DNA of 64,000 bases from NCBI RefSeq assembly GCF_000424265.1, contig NZ_AUJO01000001.1, positions 310,001 through 374,000 on the forward strand. Direction: 5' to 3'. Source of the stretch: Butyrivibrio sp. WCD3002. Lineage in GTDB: Bacteria > Bacillota > Clostridia > Lachnospirales > Lachnospiraceae. Below the pieces are notes generated by a model that was not told the origin of the DNA, ran no database searches, and worked only from the letters and a program-made list of their open reading frames with translations. The position numbers were made by a program, and so were the translations under genes. Every line of letters begins with the position of its first letter. The first letter of the stretch is position 1. This document shows positions 26,275-35,090 of this stretch, piece by piece.

Positions 26275-26997
26275 ATGCTTGCGGATTATATATCGCCCGG
26301 TAACAAAATCGAGCTAAAGGCAATCGGCAAGGTCTGGATGGATGATGACAGTCGAACACGGAAAATCCATCTGAGTAAGATTACAGATGTAATCTCGGAG
26401 GACAGGATAGAAGTACTGATGCCAATGGACAAGGGCAAGCTTGTATTGCTTCCTGTGGATGGAGAATACAGCCTGTGTTTCTACAGCTCACGAGGATTAT
26501 TCCAGTGTTACGGAAGGATCGTTGACCGATACCGAAGCAACAATGTTTATATTCTTGTGTTGGATCTTCTAAGCAACCTTCAGAGGCTTCAAAGACGAGA
26601 GTATTACAGATTCAGCTGTGCGCTGGAGCTTAAGTCAAGAATATTCTCGGAGGAAGAGGTAGAGGCCATCCGCAGAAATTGGGGGCTTTTGATTGGGACA
26701 AGTAAACCGCTGCAGCGAAGTGTGATCGTGGATATAAGTGGTGGAGGTTTACGATTTGTCGCCAACTTCCAGTATGAGGAAGGAAGTACGATTTATTGTG
26801 CGTACAGACTTCCGGGGAATATTAATAACGTCGAATATGAAATGGTGTGCAATGTACTAAGGGTACAGGAACTTGAAAACAGGCCGGGATTGTATGAACA
26901 CCGCATACAGTACGCCTACATTGACGAGACTTCCAGAGAGGATATTATTCATTTTATCTTTGAGGAAGAACGAAAAATTAGAAAGAAGCAAAACTAA
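26275..26997 (+). CDS. YcgR-like PilZ domain protein (c-di-GMP effector)
   Basis: The 240-residue protein has an N-terminal YcgR-type domain and a C-terminal PilZ domain with the two cyclic-di-GMP binding signatures: QRREYYRF (RxxxR type) and VDISGGGLRF (DxSxxG type). Proteins of this kind slow or stop the flagellar motor when cyclic-di-GMP rises, and some act as brakes through MotA or the C-ring. Placement between flhG and cheB supports a motility role. The ATG follows AAGAGGGG. The cheB ATG follows its stop codon immediately. Confidence 0.88.
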   Translation: MLADYISPGNKIELKAIGKVWMDDDSRTRKIHLSKITDVISEDRIEVLMPMDKGKLVLLPVDGEYSLCFYSSRGLFQCYGRIVDRYRSNNVYILVLDLLSNLQRLQRREYYRFSCALELKSRIFSEEEVEAIRRNWGLLIGTSKPLQRSVIVDISGGGLRFVANFQYEEGSTIYCAYRLPGNINNVEYEMVCNVLRVQELENRPGLYEHRIQYAYIDETSREDIIHFIFEEERKIRKKQN

Positions 26998-28074
26998 ATG
27001 TCGAAAAAAATTTTATTAGTTGATGACTCTGCACTCATGAGAACCGTCCTTAGTGATATTATAAACTCAGATTCAAGATTTCAGGTTGTAGATAAGGCCA
27101 AAGACGGTATTGAAGCTCTTGAGTTGCTGAAAAAGAATTCCTATGATGCAGTTATACTTGATGTAAACATGCCTCGTATGGACGGAATTACGTTACTCAA
27201 GGAAATCAATAAGAATAAAATAAGGGCGAAGGTAATGATGTGTAGTACAGATACCAAGGAAGGCGCGAAGGTAACACTTGATTCACTGGAATTGGGAGCT
27301 CTTGATTTTATTCATAAACCGGATCGTGCCTCGGAATGCCGAGGTGATGATTTCACATCAACACTTATCAGGACACTCGATGCGGTATGCGAATCGAAGG
27401 CTCCTGCAATAAGTACGAAGGCTTTCTCACTCGATGAAATGAAAGCCTCTCGTAAGGTGGTGGAAATCGTCGGCAAGCACGCAGACAAGGTCACCGGCAA
27501 TCGAATCGTTGCGATTGCAAGCTCTACGGGTGGTCCTCGTGCGCTTCAAGCGGTTATTCCCAGACTTCCTAAAAACTTAAAAACACCGGTTGTACTTGTG
27601 CAGCATATGCCGGAAGGCTTTACAGCTTCTCTTGCAGAAAGACTCGATTCTCTTTCAGAGATTAGTGTAAAGGAAGCAGCTGAAGGAGACGTTCTTCAGC
27701 CGGGTACGGTATATATCGCCAAGGGCGGTAAGCACATGCATATCATAACCTCCGGTAGTAAGCACACCATTCACTATGTAGACGGTCCTACAAGAGAAGG
27801 TGTAAGGCCATGTGCGAACTTCATGTATGAATCCCTTATGGATTCCGATTATGACACAGTTTGCTGTGTTGTACTCACAGGAATGGGAGCAGATGGAACG
27901 GAAGGAATTAAAAATCTGAAATCGGTTAAAAAGGTTCATGTCATTGGTCAGGATGAAGCTTCCTGCACGGTTTATGGCATGCCTAAGGCAGTGGCAACAG
28001 CTGGTCTGGTTAATCAGGTCGTTACACTTGATGACATAGCCCAGGAAATAATAATGAACGTTGGAGTTAAGTAG
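26998..28074 (+). CDS. cheB: Chemotaxis methylesterase/response regulator CheB
   Basis: CheB removes methyl groups from chemoreceptors after phosphorylation by CheA. The N-terminal receiver has the acidic pair DD (9-10) and phospho-acceptor Asp55 in VILDVNMPRMDG. The C-terminal esterase domain has the catalytic Ser in ASSTGGPRALQ, His in VQHMPEGFTASL and Asp in GMGADGTEG. The stop codon is the first part of an 81-nt repeated two-hairpin element. No cheR is in the window. Confidence 0.97.
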   Translation: MSKKILLVDDSALMRTVLSDIINSDSRFQVVDKAKDGIEALELLKKNSYDAVILDVNMPRMDGITLLKEINKNKIRAKVMMCSTDTKEGAKVTLDSLELGALDFIHKPDRASECRGDDFTSTLIRTLDAVCESKAPAISTKAFSLDEMKASRKVVEIVGKHADKVTGNRIVAIASSTGGPRALQAVIPRLPKNLKTPVVLVQHMPEGFTASLAERLDSLSEISVKEAAEGDVLQPGTVYIAKGGKHMHIITSGSKHTIHYVDGPTREGVRPCANFMYESLMDSDYDTVCCVVLTGMGADGTEGIKNLKSVKKVHVIGQDEASCTVYGMPKAVATAGLVNQVVTLDDIAQEIIMNVGVK

Positions 28075-28147
28075 CTGTGAGAACCTGACGAAGTATTTTT
28101 GAGTCTGGTTCGAACGTGTTGAGCTGAACGAAGTGAAGCACAACTTC
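28067..28147 (+). repeat. Repeated two-hairpin element, copy 1 (after cheB)
   Basis: The element overlaps the cheB TAG stop. A 25-base 5' block and the block GAGTCTGGTTCGAACGTGTT are identical to copy 2 at 46084-46164, and total length is the same (81 nt). Hairpin A pairs GAACC-T-GAC (28081-28089) with GTC-T-GGTTC (28103-28111). Hairpin B pairs GTTG-A-GCT (28118-28125) with AGC-A-CAAC (28137-28144). The arms of hairpin B differ from copy 2 yet still pair. Confidence 0.85.
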
Positions 28148-28234
28148 CTTGTTCAATCGGATTTCAGAACATTATCCTTAATCCCAGCTTACTTTCTCTA
28201 AGACGTTCGCTTTTCTTATGGAGGTAAAGGGATT

Positions 28235-30394
28235 ATGGATGTTTCTCAGTATCTAGGCGTCTTTCTCGACGAATCAAAGGAGCATCTGCAGACACTGAAT
28301 GATGCAATCATGCAGCTTGAGCAGGATCCGGAGAACGAAGATGTTATTAATGATATCTTCCGTTCTGCGCATTCCATGAAGGGAATGGCAGGAACCATGG
28401 GTTATACAAACATGCAGAATCTGACCCATGATATGGAAGATGTATTTTCTGATGTGCGTAACGGCACATTAAAAATTGACAGCAGCATGATAGACACTCT
28501 TTTCCAGTGTCTTGATGCTATTCAGGCTTACGTTGATAATATCACCGAGTCACAGGACGAAGGAACTGAGACCAACGCAAATCTGATTAAAGCGCTTGCA
28601 GATATAAGGGCAGGTGGCGGAGCTGCGCCCGCAGCAGCTCCCGCAGCTGAGACAGCACCTGCAGCTGAGGCAGCACCCGCAGCAGCTCCCGCAAACGGAT
28701 CTGCTCCTGATGCTGATCCTACTAAGGACTATAGAGCTATTAAGCTTGATCCTGATGCGAAGGGTAGCCTTGAGGATGCTAAAGCAAGTGGCAAGAAAAT
28801 CTTTGGAATCAATGTCAAAATTCAGGATTCCTGTATTCTTAAAGCAGCAAGAGCATTCCTCGTGTTCAAGGGACTTGAGGAAATCGGTGAAATTGCGGCT
28901 TCTGAACCTTCTACCCAGGATATTGAAGATGAAAAATTTGAATTTAATTTCAGCATGATCATAACCACAGATGAGGATGATGTTGGTAAAATCAGAGAAA
29001 TTGTCAAGAACGTATCTGAAATCGAGGATTGTGAGATTGGTGAATTTGATCCCAGTACAGCAAGAAGTACTGAGGATGCTGAGCCGGCTCCTGCAGCAGC
29101 TGAAGCAGCACCTGCAGCGCCCGCAGCACCTCCGGCTGCAGCAGCACCTGCAGCAAAACCTGCAGCAGCACCCGCAGCTAAGCCCGCAGCAGCACCTGCA
29201 GCTAAGGATGCCGGTGGCAAGAAGCCTGTTGGCAAGCCGGTTGTTAACCGCACAGTTCGTGTAGATATTGATAAGCTGGATGTTCTGATGAACCTTGTAA
29301 GTGAGCTTATTATCGCGAAGAACTCACTTATATCAGCAGCTAATTCAGCAGGTATTGTAAGCGGATCTGTTAATGAACAGATTGAGTACCTTGAGAGTGT
29401 AACCACCAACCTTCATGAGTCTGTCATGAAAGTTCGAATGGTTCCTATCGAGAGTGTATTGCAGAAGTTCCCGAGAATGATCCGTGACCTTAATAAATCA
29501 CTTGGCAAGAAGATGGAACTGACCATGACCGGTGAAGATACTGAAATGGACAGAACCGTGGTTGATGAGATCGGTGATCCTCTGATGCACCTTCTTAGAA
29601 ACAGTGCTGACCATGGTATTGAGTCTGCAGAGCTTCGTGCTGAGCGTGGCAAGCCCGAAGAAGGACAGATTTTCCTTCATGCGTACCAGGATGGTAACAG
29701 CGTTGTCATCGAGGTAGGTGATGATGGTAATGGTATCGATGCAGATGCAGTTAAGAATAAGGCTATTGAAAAGGGTGTAATTACCCAGGATCAGGCTGAT
29801 TCAATGTCAGAGAAGCAGGCTGTAGAGCTTCTTTTCCATCCCGGCTTCTCCACTGCAAAGCAGGTATCTGAAATTTCCGGAAGAGGTGTTGGTCTTGACG
29901 TTGTTAAGTCCAAGGTTGAGTCTTTGTCCGGTGAAGTAGATGTAAAGACAAAGCTTGGTGAAGGAAGTACTTGGATTATCAGACTTCCTCTTACACTGGC
30001 TATTATTCAGGCTCTGATGGTAATTGTAGGAAATGAGAAATATGCTATTCCTCTTGATTCCATTCAGAGTATTGAGGATGTTGCTCCCGAAGATATTAAG
30101 ACGGTTGAGAATAAAGAGGTTATCAACCTCCGCGGTAACGTAACACCTATCATTCGTGTTAACAGAGCTCTTGAAACTGAAAGCACAAAGGCTGAGGATG
30201 AGGATCTTGTTGTAGTAATCACCAGAAAGGGTGACCAGCAGATCGGTCTTGTAATCGATGAACTGATGGGACAGCAGGAAATCGTTATCAAGCCACTTGG
30301 CAAATATATGAGCAAATGTCGTATGATCAGCGGCGCTACAATCCTTGGTGATGGTGAGATCGCTCTGATCCTCGATACAAACCAGCTCGCGTAA
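28235..30394 (+). CDS. cheA: Chemotaxis histidine kinase CheA
   Basis: CheA phosphorylates CheY and CheB in response to receptors. Domains in order: HPt with phospho-acceptor His46 in RSAHSMKGMAG; an Ala/Pro linker (about 130-155); a P2-like domain (about 165-280); a second Ala/Pro/Lys linker (about 285-335); dimerisation; the kinase domain with N box LLRNSADHGIES and G box GDDGNGID plus GRGVGLDVVKSKVE; and a C-terminal CheW-like domain. At 719 residues it is of usual length. The 160-base gap before it contains the repeated element at 28067. Confidence 0.97.
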   Translation: MDVSQYLGVFLDESKEHLQTLNDAIMQLEQDPENEDVINDIFRSAHSMKGMAGTMGYTNMQNLTHDMEDVFSDVRNGTLKIDSSMIDTLFQCLDAIQAYVDNITESQDEGTETNANLIKALADIRAGGGAAPAAAPAAETAPAAEAAPAAAPANGSAPDADPTKDYRAIKLDPDAKGSLEDAKASGKKIFGINVKIQDSCILKAARAFLVFKGLEEIGEIAASEPSTQDIEDEKFEFNFSMIITTDEDDVGKIREIVKNVSEIEDCEIGEFDPSTARSTEDAEPAPAAAEAAPAAPAAPPAAAAPAAKPAAAPAAKPAAAPAAKDAGGKKPVGKPVVNRTVRVDIDKLDVLMNLVSELIIAKNSLISAANSAGIVSGSVNEQIEYLESVTTNLHESVMKVRMVPIESVLQKFPRMIRDLNKSLGKKMELTMTGEDTEMDRTVVDEIGDPLMHLLRNSADHGIESAELRAERGKPEEGQIFLHAYQDGNSVVIEVGDDGNGIDADAVKNKAIEKGVITQDQADSMSEKQAVELLFHPGFSTAKQVSEISGRGVGLDVVKSKVESLSGEVDVKTKLGEGSTWIIRLPLTLAIIQALMVIVGNEKYAIPLDSIQSIEDVAPEDIKTVENKEVINLRGNVTPIIRVNRALETESTKAEDEDLVVVITRKGDQQIGLVIDELMGQQEIVIKPLGKYMSKCRMISGATILGDGEIALILDTNQLA

Positions 30395-30445
30395 CTTCAG
30401 CTTTGTGATTATTGCGGCGAAAGTCGCAGGAAAGGGTAAATAACT

Positions 30446-30925
30446 ATGAATGAACTTAGAGATACTCAAGACGTTGGCGAACTTATTCAGTATATAGTTA
30501 TACGTCTTGGCGAAGAACAGTATGGAATAGATATTAAGTACATTGACAATATTGTGCGCATGCAGCAGATAACAAGAGTACCTCAGGTAGCTCATTATTT
30601 GAAGGGCGTTATCAATATCCGTGGTGTCATTGTTCCTGTAATGAGCTTAAGACTCAAGATGGAAATGGACCCTGATGAGATTACTGATAAGAGCAGGATC
30701 ATCATTCTTAAGGCTGAAGAGGATACCCTCATTGGCATAATTGTTGATCAGGTTAATCAGGTACTTACGCTTGGCAGTAAGAGTATTGAAAAAGTAACCT
30801 ACAGCAATGATAAGGGCAAGAAGATAAACAGCTTTATCAGTGGCGTTGGTAAATACGAAGGTGGTCTCGTTTCAATTCTTGATCTCAACATGGTTGAGAT
30901 GGAAGAGGATAAGGCAAAAGCGTAA
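30446..30925 (+). CDS. cheW: Chemotaxis coupling protein CheW
   Basis: CheW links chemoreceptors to CheA. The 159-residue single-domain protein has family motifs such as EEQYGIDIKYIDNIVR, LKGVINIRGVIVPVMSLR and IIVDQVNQVLTL. Its position between cheA and cheC is the usual Firmicutes order. RBS is AGGAAAGGG upstream of the ATG. Confidence 0.97.
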   Translation: MNELRDTQDVGELIQYIVIRLGEEQYGIDIKYIDNIVRMQQITRVPQVAHYLKGVINIRGVIVPVMSLRLKMEMDPDEITDKSRIIILKAEEDTLIGIIVDQVNQVLTLGSKSIEKVTYSNDKGKKINSFISGVGKYEGGLVSILDLNMVEMEEDKAKA

Positions 30926-30952
30926 ATTGCTTAAATATGAGGAGGAAAATCT

Positions 30953-31591
30953 TTGAGTGAGATGAGTTTGGACAATTTGTCCAGTCAATACTTTGATGTA
31001 CTCAAGGAGCTTGGAAACATCGGCGCAGGTAATGCTACGACTGCACTTGCACAGATGCTGAATACGAAGGTGGATATGTCGGTTCCACAGGTAAAGCTTC
31101 TTGACTTTAAGGATGTTGGCGACCTTATGGGCGGAGCGGAGCAGATTATGACCGGTATATATCTTAGCGTTGAGGGAGATATAAACGGAAGTATTATGTT
31201 CCTGCTCGGGATGAAGGCTGCAAGACATCTGGTTAATATGCTCATGGGGATTACGGATAAGGACGAAAATGATCCTTTCGATGAGACTGAGCTTTCAGCA
31301 ATCAAAGAGGTTGGTAACATTATTACAGGTTCTTACCTGAATTCTCTTTCTATGATTACCAATCTAAAGCTCTTACCGTCAGTGCCATTTATCGCAATAG
31401 ATATGGCCGGTGCAATCCTTTCGGTTCCGGCTATAGAGTTCGGTATGATGGGTGATAAAATTTTGCTGATTGAGACAAGCTTTTTTGATACAGAAACTCT
31501 CAGTGGATATTTTATCCTGCTTCCGGATATGGAGGGTTACAGTAAGATACTGACATCACTTGGTATGGGTGATATCACAGTTACAGGATAA
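30953..31591 (+). CDS. cheC: CheY-P phosphatase CheC
   Basis: The 212-residue protein has two CheC active-site motifs, DVLKELGN and SAIKEVGN, of the D/S-x3-E-x2-N type, so both sites look intact. CheC dephosphorylates CheY-P and is stimulated by CheD, encoded next. The start is TTG 30953 after GAGGAGG. With FliY this gives two CheY-P phosphatases in one operon, while CheZ is absent, as in Bacillus. Confidence 0.95.
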   Translation: MSEMSLDNLSSQYFDVLKELGNIGAGNATTALAQMLNTKVDMSVPQVKLLDFKDVGDLMGGAEQIMTGIYLSVEGDINGSIMFLLGMKAARHLVNMLMGITDKDENDPFDETELSAIKEVGNIITGSYLNSLSMITNLKLLPSVPFIAIDMAGAILSVPAIEFGMMGDKILLIETSFFDTETLSGYFILLPDMEGYSKILTSLGMGDITVTG

Positions 31592-31602
31592 GGAGCTAAT
31601 GC

Positions 31603-32088
31603 ATGAGCCAAATAATCAAGGTTGGTATGGCTGATCTTAATATTTGCGTGAGTCCTGACGGAATAACGACATTGGGCCTTGGCTCCTGTGTAGGAATAGC
31701 AGTGAGGGATCCGGTTACAAAAATTGGAGGTCTCGCACATGTGATGCTACCGGATTCCAAAGAAATTAAGAATAACTCAAACATTCCGAAATTTGCTGAT
31801 ACAGGTATCGAAGAACTTATAAAACAGGTTGTTGCAAAAGGGGCTAACAGGTCAAGGCTTGTGGCCAAGATTGCCGGAGGTGCGCAGATGTTTGCCTTCA
31901 GCTCGTCAAATGCAACAATGCGTGTTGGCGAGAGGAATGTAGCTGCGTCAATAAAAAAGCTGAAGGAATTGAACATACCTATATTGGCACAGGATACAGG
32001 TGAATCTTATGGTAGAACTGTTATTTTCTACCCGGAAAACGGTGATTTTGTCATAAGAGCTGTCGGTAAGCCGGAAAAGACTATATGA
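31603..32088 (+). CDS. cheD: Chemoreceptor glutamine deamidase CheD
   Basis: CheD deamidates receptor glutamines and regulates CheC. The 161-residue protein carries the catalytic Cys in LGLGSCVGIAVRD and His in GGLAHVMLPD, with the following conserved Thr/Ser region (ADTGIEELI). It ends in an ATGA overlap with the next gene. Confidence 0.95.
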   Translation: MSQIIKVGMADLNICVSPDGITTLGLGSCVGIAVRDPVTKIGGLAHVMLPDSKEIKNNSNIPKFADTGIEELIKQVVAKGANRSRLVAKIAGGAQMFAFSSSNATMRVGERNVAASIKKLKELNIPILAQDTGESYGRTVIFYPENGDFVIRAVGKPEKTI

Positions 32089-32630
32089 GCAAAGTAGAAG
32101 AAGAAAACAGCGAAGAAAAATTAGAAGAAACATCTGAAAAAAAATCAGATGAACAATCGGAAGATTCAAAAAAGGAAAAAGAGAAGAAAGTAAATGTAAG
32201 AACTGAGGTTATTGCCAGGACGGAAGCGCCAAAGACAAGACTTATTACCGCTTTTGTAATGCTGTCAGGTAGTTTGTTCGTAGCGATTTTTACCTACCTT
32301 CAGCATTACGATATCGGCAAATGGCTTACAACACTTTTCATTTCTCTTGTGATTTTTACAGTGGCCGGACTTCTTCTTGAATGGCTTGTATCTCACTTTA
32401 ATGGAATGGTTCAGGCGAGGGATGATGCAATCAGTGTTCAGGAAGAAGCAATAGCTGCAAGAGAGGCAGACGAACTTGCAGCTTTAGAGGCTGCGGCAGA
32501 AGCAGAGAGACTTGCAGCAGAACAGGCTGCGCTCGAAGCTGAAGAGGGAATGGTAAATAATCCGAATGACTTTGAGGATTTCGGGGAAAGTGACGAATTC
32601 GCTGGTATCGATGATACTGACGAGTTTTAA
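32085..32630 (+). CDS. Membrane protein of unknown role in the che/fliA region
   Basis: I do not recognise this 181-residue protein. It has a highly charged Glu/Lys/Ser N terminus (1-45), two hydrophobic helices (about 62-78, LITAFVMLSGSLFVAIFTYL, and 85-105, LFISLVIFTVAGLLLEWL), then an Ala/Glu-rich coiled coil (about 115-155) and an acidic tail. It overlaps cheD by four bases (ATGA) and precedes fliA by 16, so it is co-expressed with the motility genes. It might be a membrane scaffold or a motor/chemosensory accessory factor; this is a guess from position only. Confidence 0.75.
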   Translation: MSKVEEENSEEKLEETSEKKSDEQSEDSKKEKEKKVNVRTEVIARTEAPKTRLITAFVMLSGSLFVAIFTYLQHYDIGKWLTTLFISLVIFTVAGLLLEWLVSHFNGMVQARDDAISVQEEAIAAREADELAALEAAAEAERLAAEQAALEAEEGMVNNPNDFEDFGESDEFAGIDDTDEF

Positions 32631-32646
32631 CAAGGACTATTGACAC

Positions 32647-33420
32647 ATGGATGAAGCCGGAAGAAATAAGCTTTGGAGTGAATATCAAAAGACTAAGGCT
32701 CCTGAGCTTCGCGAAAAGTTAATTTTGGAGTATGCTCCGCTTGTTAAACTGGTTGCGGGGCGACTCTCCATGTATTTGGGTTTTAACGTTGAATATGATG
32801 ACCTTGTAGGTTATGGCATCTTTGGCCTTATTGATGCCATTGATAAGTTTGACCTTTTAAAAGATGTCAAATTTGAGACCTATGCCAGCGTTAGAATAAG
32901 GGGTGCAATCCTTGATCAGATAAGAAAAATGGATTGGATTCCCAGGACTATCAGACAAAAACAGAAGAAGATTGAAACCGCAATTCATGACATTGAAAGG
33001 GAGCTTGGACATCCGGCTTCTGATTCTGAAATTGCGGCCAAGCTTGGGATTTCAGAGGATGAATATCTTAACTGGCAGAACCAGATGAAGGTTACAGGCG
33101 TTGTATCGCTCAATGAATTCATGGAGCAGGGAAGCGATGTGCCTGAAGATGGTAACAATCTTGCTTCCAGTTTTGATAAGCCGGAAGAGGCTCTTGAGAA
33201 GGAAGAGCTTAAGAAAATGCTTGCAGAAAGTCTGCAGCTTCTTACGGATAAAGAGAAGAAAGTTATTCTGCTTTATTATTATGAAGAATTGACATTAAAG
33301 GAAATCAGTAACGTACTCGAAGTTTCTGAATCGCGTGTATCGCAGCTCCACACCAGAGGACTTCAGAAAATGAGAGAAAAACTCGGAAAATACTTAGGAA
33401 TTCTGACAGAGCTAAGGTAA
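32647..33420 (+). CDS. fliA: Flagellar sigma factor FliA (sigma-28)
   Basis: The 257-residue protein belongs to the FliA/WhiG group: region 2 has LVGYGIFGLIDAIDKFD and FETYASVRIRGAILDQIRKMDW, region 3 follows, and region 4 has LTLKEISNVLEVSESRVSQLH. It directs RNA polymerase to late flagellar promoters. The gene lies after the che genes, as sigD does in Bacillus. Sigma-28-like promoter sequences occur in the window at 6329 (fliK) and possibly at 35041. FlgM is not seen here. Confidence 0.97.
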   Translation: MDEAGRNKLWSEYQKTKAPELREKLILEYAPLVKLVAGRLSMYLGFNVEYDDLVGYGIFGLIDAIDKFDLLKDVKFETYASVRIRGAILDQIRKMDWIPRTIRQKQKKIETAIHDIERELGHPASDSEIAAKLGISEDEYLNWQNQMKVTGVVSLNEFMEQGSDVPEDGNNLASSFDKPEEALEKEELKKMLAESLQLLTDKEKKVILLYYYEELTLKEISNVLEVSESRVSQLHTRGLQKMREKLGKYLGILTELR

Positions 33421-33441
33421 TATTCTACCTAGGAGGATGTG

Positions 33442-35025
33442 ATGAACGGTTATTTTCAGTTGGTTACAGGCGGCAGGGATACAGGCATAAGAGTTTTTCC
33501 ACCAACTGATGGAGGAGAACCTCTTCAGTATGATGCTGTAAAAGAGTATCTGGATGACCGTACAATCAGCTTTGTTCCTGCTGTCTTAAATGATGCCCTG
33601 ACTAATGCGGATGGTATGCTTGTGATTTTGAATGATACACCGGCATACCCTGAAAGAGAGAGCTATAAGCTCACTATTTCAAGAGACCGCATGCAAGTCA
33701 CGGCATTTTTTTATGCGCCTTCAGAGGATGGAGAGCTTATGACTCCGAAGGAATTTATTCAGGATCTTGCCTACAGGGAAATTACCTTTGGTATTGATTC
33801 TGAGGCAATTCAGAAATTCTTTGGAAACAGAGAATATTGTAAGGAATTTGTGGTTGCCAAGGGCAGGAAGACCAGAGAAGGCTGTGATGCAAGGGTTGAA
33901 TACAATTTTAAAATGAACCTTCGCGCAAAGCCAACAATGAGAGAAGACGGAAGCGTAGATTATTTTAATCTGAACATGATCAATCATGTGAAAAAAGGTG
34001 ATAAGCTGGCAATGCTTATCCCTGAAGATCTGGGTGATCCGGGACAAAATATCTACGGTGAAATCTTAAGACCTCACCCTGTTAAGCCTACAAAGATAAA
34101 GGCAGGAAAAAATACCAAGCTGTCAGAGGACGGTTTGGTTCTTTATGCTGATGCCGATGGCCATGTGACCATGAAGGAAGGTAAGGTCACAGTCAGCAAT
34201 GTAATCCAGTTTGAAAACATTGATGTTTCCACCGGTAATATCAATTACGATGGAAGTGTTGAGGTTAAAGGTACTGTGGCAACCGGCTTTTCAGTAAGGG
34301 CCGGTGCAAATATCATTGTTAAGGGTGTTGTTGAAGGCGCAAGTTTAAAGGCCGGTAATGACATAATTTTGGAGCGCGGAATAAACGGTATGTCCAAGGG
34401 CGATATAACTGCCGGTGGTAACATAGTGACGAAATTTATCGAAAATGCCAGAGTTACGGCAAAGGGCTCCATAACCAGTGAAAGCATAATGCACTCCACC
34501 GTTTCTTCAGGTACTGAGATCAGAGTTTCAGGTAAAAGAGGCTTTATTGCAGGTGGAAGGTGTACCGCTACTGACAGAATAGTGGCGAAGGTTCTTGGAA
34601 GCGAGATGGGAGCCAGCACTTTGATCGAAGTAGGTGCCGATCCCAGTATCAAAATCCGCATGAGGGAGCTTACAAAGGCTATCGCTGATTCTCAAAAGAG
34701 ACTAGAGACAATAACGCCAACCATAGATTCTGTAACAAAAAGGCTTCGCTCCGGCGCAGCACTGACTCAGGACCAGACAAGGCAGGCGCAGCAGCTTATG
34801 ACCATGCACAAGGTGCTGACTTCTCAGCTTGAGAAAAATAACGCTGAACTTGCAGAGATACAACAGAAGCTTGCAGATTCTAAGGAAGCCTACGTAATTG
34901 TTGAGGATACGGCTTATCCCGGAACAACTATTCAGATTGGGGATCAGACCACCACTCTTAAGACTCAATCTCAGTATTGCAGATTTGAATTAAGGGATGG
35001 TTATGTGAAGACAGGGGCTATATAA
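33442..35025 (+). CDS. FapA family (DUF342) polymer-like protein
   Basis: The 527-residue protein matches the FapA/DUF342 family: an N-terminal domain, a right-handed beta-helix middle with many short Gly-rich turns (for example GNINYDGSVEVKGTVATGFS and AGANIIVKGVVEGASLKAGN), and a C-terminal coiled coil (about 395-480). FapA homologues regulate flagellar or signalling functions in Vibrio and are common next to fliA in Clostridia; the function here is unknown. AGGAGG 33431-33436 favours ATG 33442 over GTG 33439. Confidence 0.85.
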   Translation: MNGYFQLVTGGRDTGIRVFPPTDGGEPLQYDAVKEYLDDRTISFVPAVLNDALTNADGMLVILNDTPAYPERESYKLTISRDRMQVTAFFYAPSEDGELMTPKEFIQDLAYREITFGIDSEAIQKFFGNREYCKEFVVAKGRKTREGCDARVEYNFKMNLRAKPTMREDGSVDYFNLNMINHVKKGDKLAMLIPEDLGDPGQNIYGEILRPHPVKPTKIKAGKNTKLSEDGLVLYADADGHVTMKEGKVTVSNVIQFENIDVSTGNINYDGSVEVKGTVATGFSVRAGANIIVKGVVEGASLKAGNDIILERGINGMSKGDITAGGNIVTKFIENARVTAKGSITSESIMHSTVSSGTEIRVSGKRGFIAGGRCTATDRIVAKVLGSEMGASTLIEVGADPSIKIRMRELTKAIADSQKRLETITPTIDSVTKRLRSGAALTQDQTRQAQQLMTMHKVLTSQLEKNNAELAEIQQKLADSKEAYVIVEDTAYPGTTIQIGDQTTTLKTQSQYCRFELRDGYVKTGAI

Positions 35026-35048
35026 TAAAAGGTATTAAAAGCCGATAA
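35026..35048 (+). promoter_or_regulatory. Possible sigma-28 promoter after fapA
   Basis: GCCGATAA (35041-35048) is a perfect sigma-28 -10 element, 43 bases before the next gene. The -35 side is AT-rich (TAAA at 35026-35029) but not at the normal spacing, so the case is weaker than at 6329. Confidence 0.35.
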
Positions 35049-35090
35049 AATTATTAAGAAAGGGGATGTTAGGGCCGAAGGGAGGCAACT

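Noticed and set aside
27655..28143. Minus-strand open frame after cheB with a counterpart at 45852-46166
   Set aside because: The shared peptide arises from the repeated two-hairpin element read antisense; no start signals or coding bias.
28067..28147. tRNA-like fragment because of GGTTCGAAC
   Set aside because: GGTTCGAA resembles a T-loop, but the neighbouring bases fold into a different hairpin and no acceptor, D or anticodon arm exists.
28620..29220. Repetitive GCAGC-type DNA in cheA as a mobile or satellite repeat
   Set aside because: It encodes Ala/Pro linkers of CheA; codons vary and the frame is kept.
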